DNA of 64,000 nucleotides, taken from Adiantum capillus-veneris. Its lineage: Eukaryota > Streptophyta > Polypodiopsida > Polypodiales > Pteridaceae. Both the position numbers and the translations under genes were made by a program. Shown here piece by piece: positions 55,351 to 64,000 of the stretch (the stretch's first letter is position 1; every line of letters starts with the position of its first letter). Under the pieces are notes generated by a model. It did no database searches and was not told where the DNA came from. It worked only from the letters and a program-made list of their open reading frames with translations. The DNA lies in the NCBI GenBank assembly GCA_014529385.2, contig CM043969.1, forward strand, positions 11,546,148 through 11,610,147, in the 5' to 3' direction.

Positions 55351-57016
55351 GCACCCCATATGATAAATGTGTATCCATATAGCTGGGCCTGACTACAAAG
55401 AAATCTGCCAAAAAGTTGAAGAAAATGTTCTTTGTAAAAAGCCATCTTCGTGCCCAACTCCTGAGTAGGCTCTATCCAAGTCCTCCTGGTGTCCATTTGA
55501 ATCAAGTCCTGACGGATAAGTCTAGTAATCTCCGTCCGTGTCATAGTGAGAGAGGGGGCCTCCAAAGAGTACAAGAAGGGAGGTAGTCTGTCCATGCTAA
55601 AACCACGCATCTGGAACCAAGCAGCCATCTGTCCATACCAGCAGGCCGTGTCTCCCTGCAAGGCTAATTGTTAGGTAGACTCAAGAGCAAGCCCGGCATA
55701 TCTATTTCTAGGAAGGTCTCGCAAGTTATGTATGAAAGAGACTAATCTAGTAAGTGCCTCAATCACCTCCGGAGCGGCAGCTAGCTCTGCTCTAATAATC
55801 TCGTGAGGTACAGAGTCCTTGGCTCTAATCATCCGTGAAATCATAGATACCAAGGGCCTTTCCATCCCTTTCCGTCCATTAGTGCTCCCAAATCTGTCAT
55901 GGCAACCATATATCATAACTGAGGTCACCAAAAAAAGCCAAAGTTTGGTTCAAGATTTCTAAAACTAAACCTGCGAACACATCCTCTCAAGTCTCTCCAA
56001 GGCTGCATAGGCTCTGGTCAATCTAGTCTCTCCTGCTCTTCTGAGCAAAAAAACTAGCCCATTGGAAACTACCCCCAGATAAGTATATGCATCTGTATAC
56101 TCCACAATCTCTTGCCCATAGGTAAATGTGGGAGCTGACCTCCTGACCCATTGCGGTGTGGTGTTAAACACCATAACCTTGACAGGCAATCCTCTATCCT
56201 CCGCAAACACATGCAAGGCATCCAAATGGCACTGTATTTTCTCTGGGGAGTTAGAAATCAACACAATACCATCAGCATATAACAAAAGTGGGATCCATGT
56301 CCCTTCTAGGTATCCCCTAGTCTCGTAACGTAATTAGAGGCTTGATCTACAAACATACCAGCAAAGTAGGAGGTAACGAGCATCCCTGCTTCACTCCAAT
56401 AGTGGAGTGAACCAGGGTGGAAATTCCCTCGTGAGTGCGTATCTGCCCCGCAACTGATCTGTATAAAGACATAATCCCCCAAATGAGCTGTGTGGAACCC
56501 CACAACCTGCAATCGCCGCATCAGTCTAGCTCTGGATACTATATCAAAAGCTTTGCGAAAGTCCACAAAGCTACAATATATCTGTTTCCCATGTGATCAA
56601 CCCTGCTTAATAATGGCTCGTAGAGTCACGATGTGATCAAGAGTAGAGAAACCACTCCTGAAACCTGCCTATCCTGTTGCTCGTAAACCATGTCTCTTTG
56701 CACGTCTGTTCAGCTACTGCTCGAGAATGGATGCCTATAACCGTGCTAATGTGTGACCAATCATAAGAGTACGGTAGTTCCCAAGCTCCATAAGGTCTCC
56801 CACCTATAGGATAAGCACGATAGTAGACAAACTTCAAGTCTCGCTAGGCACTCACACATAGCACGGATGAACGTCATAGTTAAAAGCTTTGTAAGCATAT
56901 CTCTCGCATGAATAAAATGCTCGGCCACTAATCGCTCATGATCATAAGCTCTCGTATGCTTCATCATGTCAATGGCTTTCCTTACCATCTTTGTTGTAAA
57001 GAAGTCAATGGCATGT
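55351..57016 (-). pseudogene. LINE-F3 reverse transcriptase fragment
   Basis: Inverted counterpart of LINE-F 50875-52285, starting at the identical breakpoint (HLSYG). It shows KHTRAYDHERLVAEHFIHA, motif A MDFRKAFDIV, LLYADGIVLIS (motif C YADD changed to YADG), FNTTPQWVRRSAPTF and MDTRRTWIEPTQELGTKM. Gly replaces the second catalytic Asp, as in LINE-F. Several shifts and stops. Confidence 0.88.
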
Positions 57017-57064
57017 ATATATGGCATGCAATCGAGGACGTTTGCAATTTCAAGAGGGGGGGTA

Positions 57065-58234
57065 TGTCACAAGGACGTGACAACTGCTAACCTTAGTTGT
57101 TGATTTCTTTCTGATAATTTTTCTTTATTTTTTGGGACCCTCTTTTTGAAGTTGCAAATGACCGGACATTGTATGTCCAATGTGAAACGGCCACCAGCCG
57201 AGAGTTTCACCCGCAGATGGAAAGGTCTTGTCGCCACCAGTTGGTCGCGCTGACCAGCACTGGAATCCGAGTTGTAAAAGGGTGTCTAGGCTCAGTTCAA
57301 ATTCATTTAGGCCCCTACTTATACTTATAAGTCGGTGGTACTAGGAAATTAACTCAAAAGAGGCAAAGTGGACACTTGGAGACTCTAGATGATTTTGCCA
57401 AGTCCATTTGAAGAGGGGCACCCAAAATGAGAGAGGAGGCCGATTTTTCTCAATGTGACCTACAGAGTGTGTGTCAGTAGTTGGTGTAGGTAATGAAGTT
57501 TTAATGGAAAGCTTGCCTTTTCCCTTGCACTATGTAGTGCGATGATTCCGCTCTCGCGCACCTCTCCCCCCTTTTGAATACAGAATCGTGATGCCCCGCT
57601 CGAGGGCTACTCATCTGTATGTACAGTTATGTGGGTTCATGCGCATATGCCGAGGAAAGAGCCTCTTGTCCAGGTATTGGATTAGCTAATTGCTAATCCC
57701 CCGCAGGAACAGGTGAATGTGGAGAGATTTCTCGCGAGAAATCTCATCCGATTCAGAGGGCAAGTAGCCCAACAGGTACGGGAGTATGACGGCTCGCTAC
57801 GGATGCGTTCGGCTCGCGAAACGGAGCTCAAAACAGGAAATTACAGTCTATTGTGTAAATTTGCAGGTTTAGGGTTTTGGCCCTCATCGGTCCCTTATAC
57901 CATGAGGAGCTCCGGGGAAGCGAGGGGATCGATAAATAGGTGACCTGGCATAATTTCACAGCAGAAAACAAAGAATTCAGCCCGGATTATGCGGGACAAC
58001 TCGTAGTAAATCGCAAGTTTTATTCCCTTTTTTATAAGAATAAAGAAATACCGAAAGGGGCACCAATCTTTGGGGCTAACACGTTGTCTGCGTTTGCTTG
58101 GAGCGCTCTAGCTTCCAAGCCATGTGTGTTCAAAGTGTTCATTCCAGTTAATTTGCAAAGTTTCTCTGATTCCTAGAGCCTAAAGTAAAGTTTCGGGTGA
58201 GAGCCAAAGTCTACCGCCCTATAGACCGGTTTCA
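57065..58234 (+). repeat. GYP2 LTR, plus orientation (1170 bp)
   Basis: TGTCACAAGG to CCGGTTTCA, preceded by the purine tract CAAGAGGGGGGGTA. The AAGAAATACCGAAAGGGGC box is at 58043-58061. It contains a GGATTAGCTAATTGCTAATCC palindrome near 57679-57699, also present in the inverted copy. Confidence 0.9.
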
Positions 58235-58262
58235 GGGCCCCATATGATAAATGTGTATCCAT
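58235..58262 (-). repeat. 28-bp LINE-F remnant after GYP2 LTR
   Basis: GGGCCCCATATGATAAATGT continues to ATCCATATAG, the same LINE sequence that follows the LTR end at 55351 and (inverted) precedes it at 52285. Confidence 0.9.
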
Positions 58263-58800
58263 ATAGTCGCTGTGGTACTCTTCAAAATGAAGCACCTCTG
58301 ACCCTAGAAAAGCCCGCTACTGCTGCTCGCCCCCCCCCCTTTGCTGTTGCGCCATCGCTCTCCTCCCCCCCCCCCTCCCTCCCCCCGCTGCCCCTTCGCT
58401 GCCCCCCCACCCCCTTCAGCCCCTGTGCACTGCCTCTCAACCCACCCGCTGCCCCCCCCTATATGCGCGCGCTGCCTCATTAGCTGCCGCAGCCCGCTAC
58501 CCCCCCCTGTTTGCGCGCTGCCCCTTGGCTGTCGCAGCCCGCTGCCCTCCTCTCGCTCTGCCTTCCCCGCTCCATCCCCCCCGCTCGCTGCTGCTTGTGC
58601 ACCCGCACATTGCACAGCGGCCCTCTTCGCCCTCACTGTCTCCCCATCCCCCCCCCCCCCCCCCCCCCCCCCATCCTCTTCGCTCCCGAAGGCCCTCTGC
58701 ACCTGGCTCGGCAGCACTTTCTCTTCGAAAAAGTGCCTGGCTGACTTGTTTGCAGGTTTCTTCTTTGCCGCCCGCTTCTTCGACTCAGCAGTAGACGCAG
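58263..58800 (+). promoter_or_regulatory. L1-b 5' untranslated region, C-rich
   Basis: Strongly pyrimidine-biased, with CGCTGCCCC units repeated. A pair of about 43-bp units (TGCGCGCTGCC..CGCAGCCCGCT) lies near 58464-58550, and a C25 run at 58648-58672. The 5' UTR of an L1 normally carries its internal promoter. Open frames here are low-complexity Pro/Ala and are not taken as genes. Confidence 0.6.
58648..58672. repeat. Poly-C run (25 C)
   Basis: Uninterrupted C25 in the L1-b 5' UTR. Confidence 0.98.
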
Positions 58801-60708
58801 ATGGAGGCTCCAGCTTCACCTCAGAGGGACTCGCCTGAAGCCCCCTCGCCCGACCCCGGTGAGCCCACCATTCGACTTGCTCTTACGCCAGCAGAGCAAG
58901 TGAGCCTTGCCACAGAGGTAGAACGCTTGCAGGTGACTTCTGTCATCTGCAAGGTTCTCGGCACTCGTCCCAGCAGAGGAGAGCTGCGAGACCTTCTCCA
59001 GGCCCGCCTCCTCGCAGAGGTGGGCAAGATCTTGGATGTCTAGATTCTCGGACGGGGGTACTACCAGATTGAGTTCGAGACTTCCGAGATGGCCTCCAAG
59101 GTCATAGCTATGAGTCCATTGGCCATCCAAGCATCACGCGCCCACTTTTGACAGTGGCGACATGGTTTTGACCCGTCTTCGGATGTGCTAGTAGAGGAGG
59201 CGGACATCCCCATCTCAGTCTGCTTTCCGGGTTTACGGAGGGAGTACCTTCCACTTCTCTCCAGGATTGGCTCCGCCATCGGAACTGTCCTGGAGACACC
59301 TCGTACGGCAGCATTAGTAGCTGCCAAGGCGGCTGGCATCCCTTCAGTTCGAGTTTTGGTCAGAGATACCCACACGCTCCCGAAGGTCATCCTTCTGCCT
59401 CGGGTGTGTGGGGGTTGGTTTAGACAGAGTGTGGAGTACTCGGGTCTCGCGAACCAGTGCTTCATTTGCAGACAGATGGGCCACCTAGCGAAGGCCTGTC
59501 CACGGAGGAGACCACGACCCGCACCCCAGCCTCAGCCCCAGCCTGCCAAGGCTGGGCCGCAGCCACAGCCAGCGACACAGAGCACAGATTCAGCGCCACC
59601 CTCCGAGCCTGGGGCTCCAACGGAGAAGGGGTGGCAGCAGGCCCGTGGCCGTCGACGCAAGGGGCCACAGCGACAGCCTGGCACTCAGAGTGGCCCCCAG
59701 GTGCCTACTCAGCAGCAGTGGGTTCCCACGGGGAACCGCTTTGGTCCTCTTGAGCAGGAGGAGCCCCCTACGCCAGCCTCCACCTCCGCTTCACCCTCGC
59801 TTGCCGCTCCGCCTTCCGATCTCCCCTCCTCCTCCTCATGCCCTCCCCCGCCCTCTGCTACCGCTCACTCCCCACCTCGCCCCCCCCATGTCTCTGCCGT
59901 CCCACCCCGCTTCTCCTCTCCCCCGCCCCCCCTAGCCCCTTCTCCCCCTCCTCCTGCTTCAGTACCACAGTCGGCTCAGGAGACTGGACCCTTGCCGGCG
60001 GCCAGGAGATCTCTTGGCAGCGCCTTCGCCACGAGTCGCCTAGCGAGAGAGGGTCAGCCCTTCATGCGGCCCCGACTGCAGATTCAGACATCTCCTCTTG
60101 CAGCTATCCCTCGTGGTTTGAGGAGCTTTGACCTCCGACGCCGCTGGGATTTCTTCGATTACGGGTTTACTCGTTTTCTTGGCGATTCCGCAGCAGACCA
60201 CGAGGCAGCCTGCTTCAGAGTCCACGCTTTGTTCCTCGCCGCTAGGGGGACAGAGGCCTTGGACTCAGCAGTTGGTTTCTCCTTCCCCCTCTGTGGCAGG
60301 ACTGAGACAGAGTGGTCCCTCGACTCAGTGGTGGGATGGTTGCATACATAGGTTCTCGAGTTCTCTCACCACATGGGAGAACTTGGCGTTACAGATTTTC
60401 TGCAGACTTTGTGGCCACTGGCCAAGTTTGCGGTGACACCCCCAGATTTAGCAGGATGTAGACACATTGTGGTGTACTTTTTTGCTGGTACGCAGTGTTT
60501 GCCTTGCTATGTATTCATTCATGAGGACTCCTGGACAGAGGAGGTTGCTTTACGCACGGCTCGCTCTACTTGGGCTTGGACCAGGCACTCACTGCAGTCT
60601 CGCCTATCTAGAGGACGCTCGGATGCGGATTACTCCCCATCCAAGCCTGCTTTCAAGATAGCTCGTCTTGCTGCTGTGGCAGCATCTGTTCTCTCTCGCT
60701 CCCCATGA
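58801..60708 (+). pseudogene. L1-b ORF1: RRM-like DUF4283 domain, CCHC knuckle, C-terminal block
   Basis: One frame of 636 codons with three nonsense codons (TAG 59041-59043, TGA 59149-59151, TAG 60349-60351). DUF4283-like domain 58860-59440 (LTPAEQVSLATEVERLQVTS, FPGLRREYLPLLSRIGSAIG, RVLVRDTHTLPKV). CCHC knuckle CFICRQMGHLAKAC (59459-59500). Gln/Pro/Ser-rich linker to 60000. C-terminal block to 60708 (VLEFSHHMGELGVTDFL, YVFIHEDSWTEEVALRTA). It binds and chaperones LINE RNA in intact relatives. Ends CCA TGA, overlapping ORF2. Confidence 0.92.
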
Positions 60709-63700
60709 GGATTGTCTCGTGGAACGTGCAGGGACTAGGTGGGCCCCAGTTTCAGCGACAGCGGGGCCGATTGCGTCAGGAGCTTCAACGTTGCCTTGTG
60801 GGAGGAGAGATTGATCTCCTTATGCTTCAGGAGCACCATTTGTCTGAGAGCCGCATTCGGCGATGTGGTCAGATTTTGCGTGGACGCTATGATACCTTTT
60901 GGTCAGCTGCTTTTGGACCTGGAGGCATCCAGGGTGGGGTATGTATGACTATTGCGGACTTATTACAGCAGGCCATTGTGGGCAGAGGGATTATTGTACC
61001 AGGCAGGGCTCAGTGGATTACTATGCAGGTTCAGGGTAGCCTTGTGGGTTTCCTGAACATCTATGCGCCCAATGTGGCGAGTGCTCGTGCAGAGTTTTGG
61101 TCACAGATTGTTGAGTCTTTGCCACAAGTTGACCAGTGGTGTGTAGGAGGGGACTTCAACATGTTGGAGGACCCTTCTGACAGGATCGGAGGCAGCCATG
61201 CTACTTTGCATGGAGTCGAGTTAGTAGCTTGGGAGAGGTTTTGTATGACGTTGAGGGTCTCGGATACATGGAAGCATTCTGGCTTTGTGAGGCCTCCAGA
61301 GAGTCTTGCCTTCTCTAGATCGGACCGCAGAGTGGGAGGAGTGAATCTATCGTGCATAGATCGCTTCTACACTAGTGACCACTTCAGTGACTTGAGGGGA
61401 TCAGTGGGCATCCTGGCAGGGACATCCTTCTCGGACCATGCACCAGTGATCCTCACAGTGGCAGACAGGCAGAGGAGTGGGAGCACGATTCTTCGCATCC
61501 CAGAGCGGGTCTTGTTGGACTCAGCACTCAGAGAGAGGGTCGAGGCTCTATGGACAGAGGGCATGGACAGCCAGGCTCCACCTGCAGACAAAGTGGCCTC
61601 AGGCCTAGCTCAGCTTAGCCACTTCTTTCTCCAGGAGTCTTTGGCTCGCCGGGTTGCAGCGAGAGAGGAGGAGCAGCGTCTCAGACGAGGCATTGCTTCA
61701 CTACAGAGGATGCAGGAGCAGCATCCAGACAGTCCATGGTTGGAGGAGCAGCTACAGCAGGCTCGACAGGAGCTTGCTTGCACAGAGGAGAGGCGCCATG
61801 AGTTTGCCTTCCACCGACAGGCATCTCAGTGGACTCAGGTGGGTGACAGAGTGACAGGTGTTTTTTTTGAGACAGTGGGACCTCGGCACTCACATGCCAA
61901 GGTCAATCAGTTGAGGAGACCCGATGGGTCAGTTGTTTGTGAGCCAGAGGATATGCGTGCAGTTGCTACTGACTTTTACCGTGAGCTACTATTGGCTGAG
62001 CCCGAGTCAGAGAGACAGGATGCATGCAGGGAGCAGGTTTGGGCACAGATGCCTTGTCTTGTGACTGAGGAGATGCGCCAGAGGCTTGAGTTACCTCTTC
62101 AGCTTGAGGAGCTGCACACGGCTCTTAGGGCCCTCCCTCATGGTAGCTGTCCAGGTGAGGATGGGCTGACTTTCAGCTTCTTCTTGGAGTATTGGGACCT
62201 GCTTGGCCCAGATCTTTGTAGTGCCTTTCAGTACATTCTGCACAAAGGAGTGATGCCGGATAGCATGAGTGAGGGCCTGATTTACCTCATTCCAAAGGAG
62301 GGTGGCTCCTTGGATGAGATTCGACAGTGGCGTCCCATCACCATTCTCAACTCAGCCTACAAAATTCTTGCCAAGGCTCTGAGTTTGAGGATTCAGCCAC
62401 TTTTGGAGAGCCTTATACATGGGACTCAGACAGGTTTTGTCAAGGAATGCAGTATCCTTGACAACATCTTCACTTTTTGGGAGGCTTCTGCCCTTGCACA
62501 GAGTTGACTGGGACTTTCTAGAGGGCACGCTACGCAGGATGGGCTTCTCAGAGGCTTGGATCAGAGGGGTGTCAGCTTTGTACAGACAGGCCCATAGTTA
62601 GGTGCTTTTGGCAGGAGGTAGAGGTGAGCGCTTCATGCTCACACGATCGGTCAGACAGGGTTGTCCTCTTGCCCCCTTTCTCTTTCTGTTCTATGCGGAG
62701 GCAATCAGCAGATTTTTGGTGTCACAGCAGGTTGGTTTGAGGGGCTTAGCACTCCCTATACGGGGAGATGAGCTTCTGGACGCTGAGTTTGCCGATGACT
62801 CAGCCTTGTACTTAGAGGGCCAGGAGGCCAATTTACACAGATGTGGGCAGGCTTTGGAGACCTTCTGTTGTGCATCGGGCGCACTGATCAACTGAAGAAA
62901 GACAGTGGATTTCTCAGTTGGTAGTGCTCCTGTGCCAGATTGGATGCCAGGAGAGGGTTTCAGGTGGATTCCTCCAGGGACTGCAGTTCGGTACTTGGGT
63001 TGTCAGGTTGGTTTGGATTTGTCCCCCGAGCAGCAGATTGCTCCTCTTCTCCTGTCCATCAGGAGAAAGCTGGTACATTGGAGCTCAGCACGACTTTCGC
63101 TGGCTGGTAGAGTAGTAGTTGCCAACCAGGTGTTGTTGGCGACTATGTGGTACATCACTTCTTGCTGTATCTTCTCGAGTTCTTGCATCAGCCAGGTAGA
63201 GAGGCTGATCAGAAACTTCCTTTGGTGTGGTCGCGACACTCAGATTGCCCGAGCCAAGGTGGCTTGGTCGGTCATCACACTTCCTTGTTCTCAGGGAGGG
63301 CTTGGGATCATTGATCCAGCACAGCAGAGCAGAGCCCTTCTTGGGAAGTTCGTCGTCAGAGGACTTCTTCCAGGCGAGGAGCCCTGGAAGGAGTTCTTGT
63401 TGCAGAGGCTTCGTGCCAGGGTGCCTCAGTCAGGAGGCCCTTGGACACCTTCGACCAGATGGATCTTTACACACTTGCGCCGAGTTGGTTTGAGCAGGAG
63501 ACTGGAGGACCGATTCGCTGTGAGTTTGCTTCGTTCTTGGGAGCTATTGCGGCGTGGCCTAGAGCAGCGACAGCCGACGTGCACGGAGGAGCGCCTACGG
63601 CAGCCCCTCGTCTGGAACCCCATGGTTAGCACTCAGAGAGGCCACTTGGTTGGGAGTAGGCCTCATGTTTCTTGGGGTCCCATGGCAGCAGGTCCAGCGC

Positions 63701-64000
63701 GCTCTCTAGGTGACTGGCTAGAGTTCTTAGGTTTGTCAGAGGAGGTGCAGGTTGTCCAGCTACAGGGCATGAGAGGGGTTCAGAGCATGTGTCAGGACAT
63801 CTCAGAGTCAGTTCCAGCTGATTGGCTCACGCCTCTCGAGCCAGTAGCACCCTGGTGGATGGGAGCCTTCACACGACTGGAGGTTCTCATTTCAGTCAGG
63901 GCTTGCTCAGAGACTGTCCCAGCCCTGTTCTTCGAGCTTCAGGGTGGGGGACGATTACAGAGAGTTGTAGTAGAGGCCCCGCAGGTAGCAGAGTGTTGTT
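60705..64000 (+). pseudogene. L1-b ORF2: endonuclease and RT, motif A deleted, partial
   Basis: A 600-codon intact frame from ATG 60705. Endonuclease: MRIVSWNVQGLG, LQEHHLSE, GGDFNMLED (61150-61180), SDHAPVIL (61433-61456). RT start: TEEMRQRLELPLQLEELHTA, GSCPGEDGL, WRPITILNSAYKILAKAL. Compared with L1-a, 56 bp are missing at about 62502, removing DFEKAYD (motif A) and shifting the frame. Motif B (SVRQGCPLAPF, 62648) and motif C (FADDSALY, 62789) survive in another frame. Thumb and C-terminal sequence continues to the window end. Confidence 0.94.

Larger units (their letters stand above)
55199..58234 (+). mobile_element. Chimeric GYP2 unit carrying antisense LINE RT
   Basis: The last 152 bp of a GYP2 LTR (55199-55350), an antisense LINE-F fragment (55351-57016), a short GYP2 3' end with polypurine tract (57017-57064), and a near-full GYP2 LTR (57065-58234). 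The layout mimics an LTR element whose interior is a LINE fragment. There is no primer site after the left LTR end and no gag-pol. Confidence 0.75.
58263..64000 (+). mobile_element. L1-b, plant L1 LINE, 5' region present, 3' end beyond window
   Basis: C-rich leader (58263-58800), ORF1 (58801-60708), and ORF2 from 60705 to beyond the window edge. It is the most complete L1 of the family here and the reference for L1-a and L1-c. Confidence 0.95.

Noticed and set aside
58304-58819. Gly-rich antisense frame as a gene
   Set aside because: It is the complement of the C-rich L1-b 5' UTR. The length comes from absence of stop codons in biased sequence.

Overview
The window looks like transposon-dense chromatin of a land plant with a large genome. 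The evidence is Ty3/gypsy chromoviruses (gag-pol with a C-terminal chromodomain), primer sites matching initiator-Met tRNA, plant-type L1 LINEs whose ORF1 carries a DUF4283-like domain plus a CCHC knuckle, telobox-like AAACCCTAA motifs in LTRs, and one GT-AG intron. Nothing identifies the species. No complete host gene, tRNA, rRNA or CRISPR array was seen, and essentially every reading frame belongs to a decayed retroelement.

Layout. 1-13150: chromovirus GYP1-A (+, 5' end outside the window). It is interrupted at 2297-9469 by an antisense relative (GYP1-C) with a CGTGC target duplication. Most of GYP1-C's interior has been replaced by L1-a, a 5'-truncated L1. 13151-19500: L1 fragments L1-d (-), L1-e (+) and L1-f (-). 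L1-e is split by a rearranged LTR insertion (14675-16556, target duplication TGCTG). 19570-21831: an LTR and primer site, itself split by a head-to-head pair of inverted LTRs (19988-21577). 22137-24696: LINE-F2 (-), bounded on both sides by GA microsatellites. 25322-30245: decayed chromovirus GYP3 (+). 30261-35744: L1-c (-), with a 15-bp target duplication and a 1.1-kb solo LTR inside it. 36059-36370: two exon-like segments around a GT-AG intron.

36479-52285 holds one LINE-F (+). Its ORF1 is split by a gag-protease-only LTR element, NAE (37263-42772, target duplication ATGAT). The third codon of its ORF2 is split by a complete chromovirus, GYP1-B (42948-49294, target duplication GGAAT). LINE-F ends at a GYP2 LTR. 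52286-58262 is an inverted mosaic of GYP2 LTRs and LINE-F pieces in which one LTR/LINE junction occurs three times. 58263-64000 is L1-b (+), nearly full length at its 5' end and running off the window.

How the parts work together. The chromoviruses encode Gag, protease, reverse transcriptase/RNase H and integrase, and a chromodomain thought to steer integration to modified chromatin. The LINEs encode an RNA-binding ORF1 and an endonuclease/RT ORF2. Insertion order can be read from nesting: LINE-F is older than NAE and GYP1-B; GYP1-A is older than GYP1-C, which is older than L1-a; GYP3 sequence is older than L1-c, which is older than its solo LTR. Nonsense codons are largely CAG-to-TAG, as expected from deamination of CHG-methylated plant DNA. 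The most interesting leads are the microsatellite-associated LINE-F family with a canonical PCNA-binding motif, the recurrent palindromic LTR structures, and an LTR-bounded unit carrying an antisense, catalytically altered LINE RT.
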